A DNA stretch of 64,000 nucleotides, from NCBI GenBank assembly GCA_965140405.1, contig OZ223208.1:1116001-1180000 (forward strand), given 5' to 3'. This document shows, piece by piece, positions 36,625 to 45,381 of the stretch. The translations under genes and the position numbers were made by a program. The stretch's first letter is position 1; the number at the start of each line of letters is the position of its first letter. The notes below the pieces were generated by a model, which saw only the letters and a list, made by a program, of their open reading frames with translations, was not told the DNA's origin and ran no database searches. The stretch comes from G963556115 sp963666605 (GTDB lineage: Bacteria > Planctomycetota > SZUA-567).

Positions 36625-37608
36625 ATGAGCGAACTTGATGACCTAAACGAGCTACTTGGAGAATCTGAGGACTTCAGCAGAATCCCTACAGAGATCTTAC
36701 AAACAGGTGAACACATAGCCAAAGTGTTGACAGACAACGGGTTCGAAGGAGTCTCAACTTTTATCGGAAAAGGTGTAATCTCTACGATTGACAGCTGCAA
36801 TTTTATCACACCAAGAGAAGCCCTAGATGAAGAAAAAGAGAAGCAAGTCGTTACAGAAATCTCTTGGAGCGGTGATAGGGATGGAAAAATATTCCTACTA
36901 ATCCCAGAATCTGGAGCAAAAGGTGCTATTGCATTCTTTATGGCTCTAGCGATGGGTACCGAGCCAGATCTTGAAGGCACGGTCATTGATGAAGAGGCTA
37001 TGGATGCCTACGGAGAATTAGCCAGCACCCTTGCCCAACAAGGTGCACAAGCACTTAGAGGAGACGAAAAAGCAGGCGGAAAAATCAACTTTAACGTTGA
37101 TGGTAGTGAGCTTTTTGACCCAAAAGAGCCGAAAGTTGATGATAAATTTGGTGCTAATGACATGCTCTGTTGTGACGGAAAGCTGACTATTGAAGGACTC
37201 TCTCCAGTAAATATCCGCATATTTATGACACTTTCTTGCACAGGAATGGAAGAGCAAGCCACAATAAAGATAAAGGAAGACCCTGTTGGCAACAATGAGG
37301 TCTCTGATCTTGTAAGCAACTCCAAATCATCTTATAAGAGAATAAAGAACAGAAACATCAGCATGGCAGGGAGGATTCCTGTTCCGATCATCGTCGTTCT
37401 TGCTACAACAAAGATGAGAGTTGCTAATGTCAAAGAGCTCGCTCCCGGATCTATAATAGAATTCAAAAAATTTGCCGGTGAATTCCTAGATGTATGTGCT
37501 GAAAACACCAAGTTTGCTGAAGGTGAAGTAGTTATAGTAAATCAGCACTTTGGTATACAGCTCAGGAGAATGACTCCAACTATCCCACCTCCAAGATTAC
37601 TAAAATAA
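36625..37608 (+). CDS. fliN: FliN/FliY-like flagellar motor switch protein
   Basis: This 327-residue protein is longer than classical FliN. Residues ~20-230 resemble a CheC/FliY-type domain (EDAMDAYGELAS-like: EEAMDAYGELASTLAQQGAQ), and the C-terminal ~80 residues form a SpoA domain (IPVPIIVVLATTKMRVANV, LAPGSIIEFKKFAGEFLDV, VVIVNQHFGIQL). In CheC/FliY phosphatases the helix carries ExxN; here the Asn position reads Ser (ELAS) and only one such helix is visible, so CheY-P phosphatase activity is doubtful. It builds the C-ring with FliM. Confidence 0.9.
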   Translation: MSELDDLNELLGESEDFSRIPTEILQTGEHIAKVLTDNGFEGVSTFIGKGVISTIDSCNFITPREALDEEKEKQVVTEISWSGDRDGKIFLLIPESGAKGAIAFFMALAMGTEPDLEGTVIDEEAMDAYGELASTLAQQGAQALRGDEKAGGKINFNVDGSELFDPKEPKVDDKFGANDMLCCDGKLTIEGLSPVNIRIFMTLSCTGMEEQATIKIKEDPVGNNEVSDLVSNSKSSYKRIKNRNISMAGRIPVPIIVVLATTKMRVANVKELAPGSIIEFKKFAGEFLDVCAENTKFAEGEVVIVNQHFGIQLRRMTPTIPPPRLLK

Positions 37609-38130
37609 CCGAACTGTACAGGGGCTTCCAGCCCCTTGTATCCCCTACCAACGCGATGCGTTGGTTAACAACCATTGAATCAACAACTGTCGTAATTCAA
37701 ACAGCCTACCCAAAAGCTATAAGGATATATAAGCGCCAAAACCCCATTATACCGATAAGCAGTAATAATTCCCTAACGACAATTCCAAGCCAATAATACA
37801 AAAACTCTGATTTTCCTCTTTTATCATAATATATTTAATAATTATGCTAAAACCACCTCGCAATCTCAAAGAACCAGAACTCGTTGTACAAGTCTATATG
37901 AATAATACAATATAAGTCTAGCTAGATATTATTTCAACGTGGTGAAAACTTATAGCGACTGTAGGAAGCAAAATTAGATTTCTTCCAGTCGCTTTATTGT
38001 ATCATATCCTTGATGTACAGTTTAGTAAGCTCTATTATCTCGTTCAAATATACCGCATTACCCCTTGTCTTTCCCGCAATTTACTATAAAATTAAGATCA
38101 ATTATCTATTTTTAAATCGAAAGGTATCTA
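37609..38130 (+). other. Non-coding region with three hairpins, possible small RNA
   Basis: No gene is visible. Two hairpins follow fliN (37620-37636, 7-bp stem; 37647-37665, 8-bp stem with 3-nt loop) and may terminate the flagellar operon. Further on, TTGTAC-16-TACAAT (37884-37911) is a weak promoter followed about 40 bp later by a hairpin at 37954-37993 (7-bp stem, 3-nt bulge, 5-bp stem) running into TTATT. Together these could bound an 80-nt transcript. Confidence 0.35.
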
Positions 38131-39132
38131 ATGGTAGCAGAACTAATAGACGGCAATGCAGTTGCAGAAGAGCTACTCGCTGGCATAAAGGAAGATATTA
38201 CAAAACTCACCGCGGCTGGAAAGAAGCCACACCTAGCAGCGATCAGAGCAAACAACGACGCTGGTAGCGGTTGGTACGCTAAAGCACAAGGTGAACATTG
38301 CCAACAGAATGGTATCGACTACACCCTTATCGAGATGGGAAAGGATGCAACAGAGACAGAGATCCACTCAGAAATTCTAAGACTGAATCAAGACAGTAAC
38401 ATCTCAGCAATCCTTCTACACCTTCCACTTCCAAATGGTTGCGAACATCTAAAGCTTGCAGAAGCAATAGATCCCATCAAAGACGCAGAAGGGGTACACC
38501 CGGAAAATCTCGGTGCCTTACTGACCAATGGCTACTCAGACCCTGCCCCATGTACAGCGGTTGGAGCTGTAGAACTAGTTAAACGTATCCGTCCTGAGAT
38601 GAATGGAGCAAAAGCTTTAGTTCTAGGTCGCAGTGCAATTGTCGGCAAGCCAGCAGCCCTACTACTACTAAACCTCAACGCCTCAGTAATGATAGGCCAT
38701 AGCCGTTCAGACGTCGCTGCACTCTGCAAAGAAGCAGATGTAATAATCGCAGCAACAGGCGCTACATCTGTTATTTGGAACAGATATAACAAAGCGCTAA
38801 AAGCATACAAGAACGGTCAAGGCGAGAAACCAGCTCCAGTAGACCTTACCCCACTAGTTAAAGCTGATATGATCAAAGATGGTGCAATCATCGTAGATGT
38901 TGGCGTAAACCATATTCCTACAGGACTAGACGAAGATGGAGAACCACTCAAAAATAAGAAGGGAAACATCGCAATGCAGTACGTAGGTGACATAGATTAC
39001 GAGGCCTGCAAAGAGGTAGCTGCTCACATTACCAGCCCAAAAGGCGGTTCAGGACCAGTAACCAATGCATTCTTACTAATGAATACGGTAAGCTCAGCAA
39101 AGAAACTCTCAGGGCTAAACTTTGATGCTTAG
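38131..39132 (+). CDS. folD: Divergent FolD-like methylene-tetrahydrofolate dehydrogenase/cyclohydrolase
   Basis: This 333-residue protein has the FolD fold: ILLHLPLPNG, DAEGVHPENLGALL, PCTAVGAVELVKRI, LVLGRSAIVGKPAALLLLN and AIIVDVGVNHI. It is longer than usual (~285), mainly through an insert at about 220-240 (WNRYNKALKAYKNGQ). By eye-alignment to E. coli FolD the three catalytic residues (human numbering Lys56, Gln100, Asp125) are replaced by Gln53, His97 and Glu120. Loss of the Lys abolishes cyclohydrolase in human enzyme studies (from memory), so this may be dehydrogenase-only or have another one-carbon role. GAAAGGTATCTA precedes the ATG. The gene overlaps the next by 8 bp. Confidence 0.8.
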   Translation: MVAELIDGNAVAEELLAGIKEDITKLTAAGKKPHLAAIRANNDAGSGWYAKAQGEHCQQNGIDYTLIEMGKDATETEIHSEILRLNQDSNISAILLHLPLPNGCEHLKLAEAIDPIKDAEGVHPENLGALLTNGYSDPAPCTAVGAVELVKRIRPEMNGAKALVLGRSAIVGKPAALLLLNLNASVMIGHSRSDVAALCKEADVIIAATGATSVIWNRYNKALKAYKNGQGEKPAPVDLTPLVKADMIKDGAIIVDVGVNHIPTGLDEDGEPLKNKKGNIAMQYVGDIDYEACKEVAAHITSPKGGSGPVTNAFLLMNTVSSAKKLSGLNFDA

Positions 39133-40009
39133 AGAAGACCGAGCATTCAAAGAACTTTATCCTTTTGAGTCAAAATATTTTGAGCTCTCTTCGGGAGCTA
39201 ACATGCACTATCTAGATGAAGGTAGTGAAAACAATGATATTATAGTAATGCTCCACGGAAACCCAAGTTGGAGTTTTTACTACAGAAGGCTTATCAAAGC
39301 ATACTGTAATGATTACAGAGTAATTGTACCAGATCATATAGGTATGGGGCTTAGTGATAAACCACAAAATTATAAATATACACTCAGTAATCATATAGCA
39401 AATGTTACAGAACTCCTAAGTAAAGCATTAGGTAGTGATAAGAAGGTAAGCCTCATAGTACACGATTGGGGCGGAGCTATTGGTATGGGTTGGGCAACAG
39501 CACATGTCGACCAAGTAGATAAATTGATCATACTAAATACAGGTGCTTTTCTCTCTAATAGAATCCCATTCAGGATAAATATCTGTAGAATACCTTTATT
39601 TGGCGCGCTCGCAATTAGAGGTTTCAATGCTTTTGCAGGCGCGGCAACAAGCATGGCCGTTACCAAACCAATGAGTAAAGCGATCAAGGAAGGCTTCCTG
39701 CTACCTTATGACAACTGGAAGAACAGGATAGCTACGTTAAGGTTTGTGCAAGACATCCCGCTCACACCTAATGAAAAGAGCTACCCGACACTTGAAGAGA
39801 TAGATAATAATCTCAAAAAACTAAAAAACAAGAAGATGCTTATTCTCTGGGGCGGAAAAGATTGGTGTTTTAATGATTTCTTCTATAGTGAATGGAGAGA
39901 TAGATTCCCAAGTGCTGAGGCAGAGTACTACCAAGATGGAGGGCACTACATCCTTGAAGATGAGCATGAGAAAATTATTCCAAGGGTTGCTGAATTTTTA
40001 AATGAATAG
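39125..40009 (+). CDS. Alpha/beta hydrolase, haloalkane dehalogenase/OleB family
   Basis: This 294-residue alpha/beta hydrolase has HGNPSWSFYYRRLI (oxyanion and substrate Asn), VPDHIGMGLSDKP, the nucleophile elbow VHDWGGAIGMGWA with an Asp nucleophile followed by Trp, and the catalytic His in DGGHYILEDE. Asp-nucleophile enzymes of this type include haloalkane dehalogenases and OleB, the beta-lactone decarboxylase of olefin synthesis. The N/W pair fits both. No oleA, oleC or oleD is adjacent. The ATG at 39125 overlaps the end of folD by 8 bp, so the two are translationally coupled. Substrate unknown; OleB-like is favoured by overall motif pattern. Confidence 0.8.
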   Translation: MLREDRAFKELYPFESKYFELSSGANMHYLDEGSENNDIIVMLHGNPSWSFYYRRLIKAYCNDYRVIVPDHIGMGLSDKPQNYKYTLSNHIANVTELLSKALGSDKKVSLIVHDWGGAIGMGWATAHVDQVDKLIILNTGAFLSNRIPFRINICRIPLFGALAIRGFNAFAGAATSMAVTKPMSKAIKEGFLLPYDNWKNRIATLRFVQDIPLTPNEKSYPTLEEIDNNLKKLKNKKMLILWGGKDWCFNDFFYSEWRDRFPSAEAEYYQDGGHYILEDEHEKIIPRVAEFLNE

Positions 40010-40043
40010 AATAAATAATAATATATGAAAGGTAAAATTTAAC

Positions 40044-41324
40044 ATGAACGTACTTATTGTTGGTAATGGCGGCAGAGAGCACGCTCTAGCTTGGAAGATA
40101 AAGCAATCTAAGAGACTTGGCAAGCTTTACATTGCACCAGGCAATGCAGGTTGCAAAGAGGTTGGAGAGTGTATAGATCTAAACCTAAATGATATCCCTG
40201 GGATTGTTCGCTGGGCAAAAAAGCACGATATCAACCTAGTAGTTCCTGGTCCTGAAGCAGTACTTGTTGAAGGTATCGTTGATGCATTCCAAGAAGCAGG
40301 CATCAAAGCTTTCGGACCAAATAAGGCTGCTGCTGAACTAGAAAAGAGCAAGGTCTTCTCTAAAGACCTCATGCGCCATAATGGTATCCCTACAGCAGAC
40401 TATGCAATGTTTGAACAGCATGACTTTGCACTAGACTACCTAGACAGCTTGGATGAAGGACCTATCGTAGTCAAGGCTGATGGACTTGCTGCTGGTAAAG
40501 GTGCAATCGTCTGTGCAAATCTTGATGAAGCACGAGATGCCCTAAAGAGGTGCATGGTTGATATGGAGTTTGGAGAGGCTGGCGGAAGAGTTGTTATTGA
40601 AGAGTGTCTTATCGGCGAAGAACTATCTGTTCTAGCACTGACTGATGGAAAAACGATTGCCCCACTAGCATCCTCACAGGATCACAAGCCTGCATACGAC
40701 GGCGACAAAGGACCTAATACTGGTGGCATGGGAGCATATTCACCTGCTCCACTCATGACAGACGAGCTACTAGATGAAGTTATAGAGACTGTGCTTGTGC
40801 CTACAGTACATGCTATGAACAGCTGTGGTAAAAGATTCCGTGGAGTTCTTTACGCTGGTCTTATGATTACTAAGAATGGTCCAAAAGTTTTAGAATACAA
40901 CGTTCGCTTTGGCGATCCAGAGACACAACCTATAATGATGAGGTTGGACACAGATATCCTTGATCTATTAGAGGCAGTATGCGATGGCAAGCTTGCAGAC
41001 ATGAATATTGAGTGGAAAGATGAAGCTGCTGTATGCGTTGTTATGGCTAGTGGAGGCTACCCTGACAAATACCAAAAAGGCATCGAAATCACAGGACTTG
41101 GCGATGTCAATGAGGAGAGAGACCATGCGGTAGTATTCCACGCAGGCACCACAGAAAAGACAAATAGAATCGTTACAGATGGTGGACGAGTTCTAGGTGT
41201 TACAGCACTAGGAGAAGATATTCCTACTGCTATCAAAAATGCTTACAAAGCAGCCGCAAAGATCGACTTTGAAGGTGCACACTACAGAACTGATATTGGC
41301 AAAAAAGCGCTGGGAAGGCTATAA
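40044..41324 (+). CDS. purD: Phosphoribosylamine-glycine ligase
   Basis: This 426-residue ATP-grasp enzyme forms glycinamide ribonucleotide, the second step of purine synthesis. It has the N-terminal VLIVGNGGREHALAWKI, the ATP-grasp motifs VVKADGLAAGKGAIVC and EECLIGEELSVLALTDG, the GARS signature RFGDPETQPIMM and TGGMGAYSPAPL. The length is normal. AAAGGTAAAATTTAAC precedes the ATG. It is followed 7 bp later by tsaC. Confidence 0.97.
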   Translation: MNVLIVGNGGREHALAWKIKQSKRLGKLYIAPGNAGCKEVGECIDLNLNDIPGIVRWAKKHDINLVVPGPEAVLVEGIVDAFQEAGIKAFGPNKAAAELEKSKVFSKDLMRHNGIPTADYAMFEQHDFALDYLDSLDEGPIVVKADGLAAGKGAIVCANLDEARDALKRCMVDMEFGEAGGRVVIEECLIGEELSVLALTDGKTIAPLASSQDHKPAYDGDKGPNTGGMGAYSPAPLMTDELLDEVIETVLVPTVHAMNSCGKRFRGVLYAGLMITKNGPKVLEYNVRFGDPETQPIMMRLDTDILDLLEAVCDGKLADMNIEWKDEAAVCVVMASGGYPDKYQKGIEITGLGDVNEERDHAVVFHAGTTEKTNRIVTDGGRVLGVTALGEDIPTAIKNAYKAAAKIDFEGAHYRTDIGKKALGRL

Positions 41325-41331
41325 ACAAACC

Positions 41332-41931
41332 ATGGTTGATATACTAAGAGCAGATTACAGATCTATAAAAATAGCAGCTAAAGCACTGTTGGACGGCGAG
41401 GTTATCGCTTTTCCTACAGAAACAGTCTACGGTATAGGCGTAAGCTACGGCAATAGCAAGGGCATTCAAAAGTTACGCCTGATGAAGGAACGTGATGCAG
41501 ATAAACCATTCCAAATTCTCATCCCTAATATTAGCTATGTTGCCCGCTACGCAAATTGTGATAATGAAAAAACAGAAGCTCTAATGCATGCCTTCTGGCC
41601 AGGTGCTATGACCTTGGTACTTCCGGACACCAATGGAAAAACTTGCGGGTTGAGAATTCCTGATAACAAATGGCTAAGAGTACTCATGCTAGAAATTGGT
41701 TGTGGCATTATAGCAACAAGCGCAAACATATCAGGAGAAAAGCCAGCAACTAATGCTGAAGAAATTGATGAAGCTCTGGGTATAGATCTAGGCCTTATCA
41801 TTGATGGAAATAATACAGTACTAGGAGAAGGATCGAGTGTAGTAGGAATCGATAAAGATGGCGAACTAGAAATATTCCGTCAAGGTGCAATCAAAGCAGA
41901 AGCTCTAAAAGCTGTATATTACGGCGAATAA
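41332..41931 (+). CDS. tsaC: L-threonylcarbamoyladenylate synthase (TsaC/YrdC/Sua5 family)
   Basis: This 199-residue YrdC-fold enzyme makes threonylcarbamoyl-AMP from threonine, bicarbonate and ATP for tRNA t6A. It shows GEVIAFPTETVYGIGV, the basic KERDADKPFQILI region, FWPGAMTLVLP, GLRIPDNKWL and the TSANISGE motif. The frame is open further upstream inside purD, but ATG 41332 gives a protein of normal size that starts just after the purD stop; GGGAAGG lies 15 nt upstream. Product passes to TsaD (25.5 kb). Confidence 0.93.
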   Translation: MVDILRADYRSIKIAAKALLDGEVIAFPTETVYGIGVSYGNSKGIQKLRLMKERDADKPFQILIPNISYVARYANCDNEKTEALMHAFWPGAMTLVLPDTNGKTCGLRIPDNKWLRVLMLEIGCGIIATSANISGEKPATNAEEIDEALGIDLGLIIDGNNTVLGEGSSVVGIDKDGELEIFRQGAIKAEALKAVYYGE

Positions 41932-41944
41932 GATCTAATATTTA

Positions 41945-41991
41945 TCTATAAACGAAGCGCAGGAGAATACATCCTGCGCTTCATTTATAGA
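41945..41991. terminator. Bidirectional terminator between tsaC and tgt
   Basis: A long stem of 8 + 11 bp with one mismatch (41945-41964 with 41972-41991), 7-nt loop, located between convergent genes. Confidence 0.85.
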
Positions 41992-42017
41992 TAATAATAT
42001 CTTAAAATACAGATAAA

Positions 42018-43139
42018 CTATACACTTGAACCCTCAATATCAGCCAAGAATTTACTAGAGAACTCTTCATATCTGTCTTCTTCAATTGCCTCTCTAGCAT
42101 CTTCAAGCATCTTCATATAAAACCGAATATTATGCATAGCCGCATAAATTGGCCCCAGCATCTCTTTAGCAATAAATAGATGACGCAAATACCCTCTAGT
42201 CAAGTTTTTACATACATAACAATCACAATCTTCTTCTATTGGAGCATGATCGTCACGATACTTCAAATTCCTAATTTTTATCTTGCCTTTACGGGTAAAG
42301 ACCTCAGCATGACGAGCATGCCTAGTCGGCATCACACAATCAAACATATCGACCCCATGCCCAATCGCACGTATAATATCCTGTGGTCTGCCAACCCCCA
42401 TCAAATACCTCGGCTTATCATCAGGAAGTAGCGCAGCAGTATACTCGACAACCCTGTCAATCTTTGCTGGCTCTTCCCCAACACTTACACCACCAATAGC
42501 ATTCCCAGGAAAATCTAGACTTACTATCTGCTCTGCACTCTTCTTTCTAAGATCTTCATAGACTCCACCTTGAACAATACCAAAAAGTGCCTGCTTCTCA
42601 CGATTTGTCCAAGCCTCTTTAGAGCGTACAGCCCAACGAAACGTTCTCTCAATACTTTCAGCCACTACCTCATGCGAGCTATCACCAGCCGGACACTCGT
42701 CGAAAGCCATAAACATATCAGCGCCCAAATTCTGCTGAATATGAACAGACCTTTCTGGGGATATAAATATTTTCGAACCATCAATATGACTAGAAAAGGA
42801 GACTCCATCATCAGTTATCTTATTAATATCAGCCAAAGAATACACTTGATACCCACCACTATCAGTTAGGGTAGGTCCATTCCAGCCCATAAACTTACTC
42901 AGCCCGCCAAACCTGTTTACCAGCTCTTCCCCAGGTCTGAGCGAGAGGTGATAAGTATTGGCAAGCACAATCTCACAGCCACATTCCCTTAGCATCTGAG
43001 GTGTGAGCCCTTTTACAGCAGCAATAGTTCCTACAGTCATAAAGAATGGCGAGTTAATCTTTCCATGAGGAGTCTCAAGAATCCCTCTTCTAGCCTTACC
43101 TGATCTATGACTAACATCAAATTTTATTGAACTCTGCAT
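42018..43139 (-). CDS. tgt: Queuine/preQ1 tRNA-guanine transglycosylase
   Basis: This 373-residue enzyme swaps guanine-34 for preQ1 in GU(N)-anticodon tRNAs. It has FFMTVGTIAAVKGLTP, the catalytic-region TLTDSGGYQVYSL, FDECPAG, GNAIGGVSVGEEP, FDCVMPTRHARHAEVF with the nucleophile Asp, and the zinc site CDCYVCKNLTRGYLRHL. In the VMPTRNARN-type motif two Asn are His here. ATG 43139 gives a start matching the family; an ATG seven codons upstream (43160) is possible but has poor spacing. It is transcribed alone. Confidence 0.95.
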   Translation of the reverse strand: MQSSIKFDVSHRSGKARRGILETPHGKINSPFFMTVGTIAAVKGLTPQMLRECGCEIVLANTYHLSLRPGEELVNRFGGLSKFMGWNGPTLTDSGGYQVYSLADINKITDDGVSFSSHIDGSKIFISPERSVHIQQNLGADMFMAFDECPAGDSSHEVVAESIERTFRWAVRSKEAWTNREKQALFGIVQGGVYEDLRKKSAEQIVSLDFPGNAIGGVSVGEEPAKIDRVVEYTAALLPDDKPRYLMGVGRPQDIIRAIGHGVDMFDCVMPTRHARHAEVFTRKGKIKIRNLKYRDDHAPIEEDCDCYVCKNLTRGYLRHLFIAKEMLGPIYAAMHNIRFYMKMLEDAREAIEEDRYEEFSSKFLADIEGSSV

Positions 43140-43349
43140 AATTTTTCTTACCAACCTCATGTCCTATTTTCAAAAAAGAGCACAAACCCCTCGAATTGAG
43201 GAGTCCTAACGAGACAATTTTGTCTGATATACCTCAAAAGTCAACCCTTTTAACAACTAAGAATATATTGTTATTATTCATACGAATACCACCTATACTT
43301 TCGGGCAAAGTTGCCTCCTTTTAGTTTATCAATAAATCGTTAAAACTAG

Positions 43350-43378
43350 TTGCAGTAAAATGCCACATAGACTATAAT
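43350..43378 (+). promoter_or_regulatory. Sigma70-type promoter of the SurA/PpiD-like gene
   Basis: TTGCAG (43350-43355), 17-bp spacer, TATAAT (43373-43378). The rest of the 324-bp gap 43140-43463 shows only a small 4-bp hairpin. Confidence 0.75.
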
Positions 43379-43463
43379 ATTCTGAGTTTATTATTGTTTG
43401 TTTCTAGAATATATTTATCAATACAGTTTCATAATATATCATACATTTAGAAAGGTGGTTGCC

Positions 43464-45284
43464 GTGGCATTACAGAAGTTTAGGGATAGGCAGAAGGTAA
43501 TTTACTGGATAGTAGCTTTAATCGTAATTCCTTCATTCATGATCTTTGGTTACTCACAGGTATTTGATTTCAACCCAGATAACTCTTCTATTGGAAAGAT
43601 AGACGGAAGAGAATATACCCGTCAAGAGTTTTCAGATTTTTACCAACGCATTCAAGGTGTAAATTTTGGTCAACCAATATACTTTACACTAACTGGTCAA
43701 ACATCTGCATTTTCAGAATCATCCAGTATGTTCTTGGCTCTCGCTCTCCGCGATAATGCCATCAAACATGGCCTTATTGTTACAGACGAAGAACTTGCCA
43801 CTTATATAAAAGCTCAGTTTAATTACGATGGAAATAACGAGAAGGAACTCGAAAAACTTATCCTGAATATGCTCAAGCAGAGAACTAATATGAAGAGTGT
43901 ATTCGAATACAAGGTTGGCGTTAAAGACTGGCTACTTATCAAAAAATTCCTAAACCTTCTTGATAACTCTATATTTGTCCCAAGTGCTCTTGCTGAACTT
44001 GATAACTCTATGCGAGAGACATCATATAGCTATGGACGACTAGAAGTAAAACTAGCCGATTTCATCGAAAAAGCAATATCAGAAATCGATAGCCTATCTG
44101 AGTCAGATTTAAATACGAAAGCTAAGGAATTCATTACTAACTTCCAAAGACCTGAATACCGCAGATTATACCCTTTCCTTTGGACAGAGCCTCAATGGGA
44201 GTTTGAGTATATTGCAGTTCCGCTAGTCGTGGACTCTTTAGAACCAGAAGTTACTGATAAAGAACTTTCCGCTTTCTACAATGACAATTCGAATCGCTAT
44301 GTAGATCAAGAAGGCAAGCAACAAGAACTTGCAGACGTAAAAGAACAGGTCAAGAATGACTATATCGCTGGATACAGAGCCCAGACAGCAATCAATTCAT
44401 TAGGTAGCGAATATGATAACTTCCTACAAAGACTCGTTCTAAAAGGAAACAGCTCAGACACAGTCCTACAGAAAGTAACTCTAGCTGATATTTCAAGTGA
44501 CAGCCACTTAGCAAATAGAGGCGTGACTACTGGTACTACCGGTGATACTCCACTCACAGCTTTTGAAATTGCAGACAATCCAGTATTTACTGGTAGTGGT
44601 ATTCAGCGCATGCTTGCAAGACTTGACTACCAATTCCAAGAAGCTGAAAAAGTAGACAAAGCCAACGGTAATAATGATGCGACAAATAAGCTCTTTGACG
44701 ATTACTCTCGGATATTCCATGGTTTTGTACTAGGTGATAAAGAGATCCCATTCTCATCATCAGACAAGATAATTACTAAGATCAGATTGGTAAAGTATAT
44801 TCCCGGAAAGACACGCAAACTGGGTGGTAGCGACAACGAGGATCTTCTAGCTAGTATTAAAGAATCATTAATTGAGAAAAATGCTGATACAATGGCTGAA
44901 GAGGCTGCGAACGCTGCTATAGCTGAATTAAAAGAAAACAAACGCACTATTGATGGCAGAGACGTTACAGTAGAGGAAACATCTTTTGATTCTATTACTG
45001 GAAAGCTTAAGCCATTACGCACCACGACAATTGGTGAAACGTTAGGACCAATTGTTAATAATGATGGATACAATGTTTATATCCTATACGGCAAAGAAAG
45101 TAGCAAGAAACCTGTTGACCAAACAGGGCGTGTAACTGCTGAAAATGTATCTACGTTCCTACGAGGCAACTCAATCTATAGTCCTGAATTTCCTATGACA
45201 CCAATAATTAAAATAGGTGCACGACTAGCTTCATTTATTAGTACTGAAGACAAGATCAAAAATTTCGAATTCAACGGTAACTAA
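43464..45284 (+). CDS. SurA/PpiD-like membrane-anchored chaperone or peptidyl-prolyl isomerase relative
   Basis: The long open frame starts upstream, but AAAGGTGG 5 nt before GTG 43464 gives 606 residues beginning VALQKFRDRQKVIYWIVA. A single N-terminal membrane helix (IYWIVALIVIPSFMIFG) is followed by a SurA_N-like domain (IDGREYTRQEFSDFYQRIQG, GLIVTDEELATYIKAQ) and a long periplasmic part. This is the PpiD layout. I do not see a clear parvulin active-site motif, so isomerase activity is uncertain. It probably helps fold outer-membrane or secreted proteins. Confidence 0.75.
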   Translation: MALQKFRDRQKVIYWIVALIVIPSFMIFGYSQVFDFNPDNSSIGKIDGREYTRQEFSDFYQRIQGVNFGQPIYFTLTGQTSAFSESSSMFLALALRDNAIKHGLIVTDEELATYIKAQFNYDGNNEKELEKLILNMLKQRTNMKSVFEYKVGVKDWLLIKKFLNLLDNSIFVPSALAELDNSMRETSYSYGRLEVKLADFIEKAISEIDSLSESDLNTKAKEFITNFQRPEYRRLYPFLWTEPQWEFEYIAVPLVVDSLEPEVTDKELSAFYNDNSNRYVDQEGKQQELADVKEQVKNDYIAGYRAQTAINSLGSEYDNFLQRLVLKGNSSDTVLQKVTLADISSDSHLANRGVTTGTTGDTPLTAFEIADNPVFTGSGIQRMLARLDYQFQEAEKVDKANGNNDATNKLFDDYSRIFHGFVLGDKEIPFSSSDKIITKIRLVKYIPGKTRKLGGSDNEDLLASIKESLIEKNADTMAEEAANAAIAELKENKRTIDGRDVTVEETSFDSITGKLKPLRTTTIGETLGPIVNNDGYNVYILYGKESSKKPVDQTGRVTAENVSTFLRGNSIYSPEFPMTPIIKIGARLASFISTEDKIKNFEFNGN

Positions 45285-45289
45285 TCACT

Positions 45290-45326
45290 ATTTGGCATGA
45301 ATGTCTATTAGACATCCATGCCAAAT
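45290..45326 (+). terminator. Terminator of the SurA/PpiD-like gene
   Basis: A 10-bp stem (45290-45299 with 45317-45326) plus an inner 5-bp stem across one A-C mismatch, followed by TTCTTAGACTTTT. Confidence 0.75.
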
Positions 45327-45381
45327 TTCTTAGACTTTTCGGTAGTTTATATTCTATTCTCAAACACGTTAGGATATTTCT

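Noticed and set aside
37730..37775. Possible FliA (sigma28) promoter with ACCGATAA near 37770
   Set aside because: The upstream TAAA element is not at the required spacing, and no motility gene follows.
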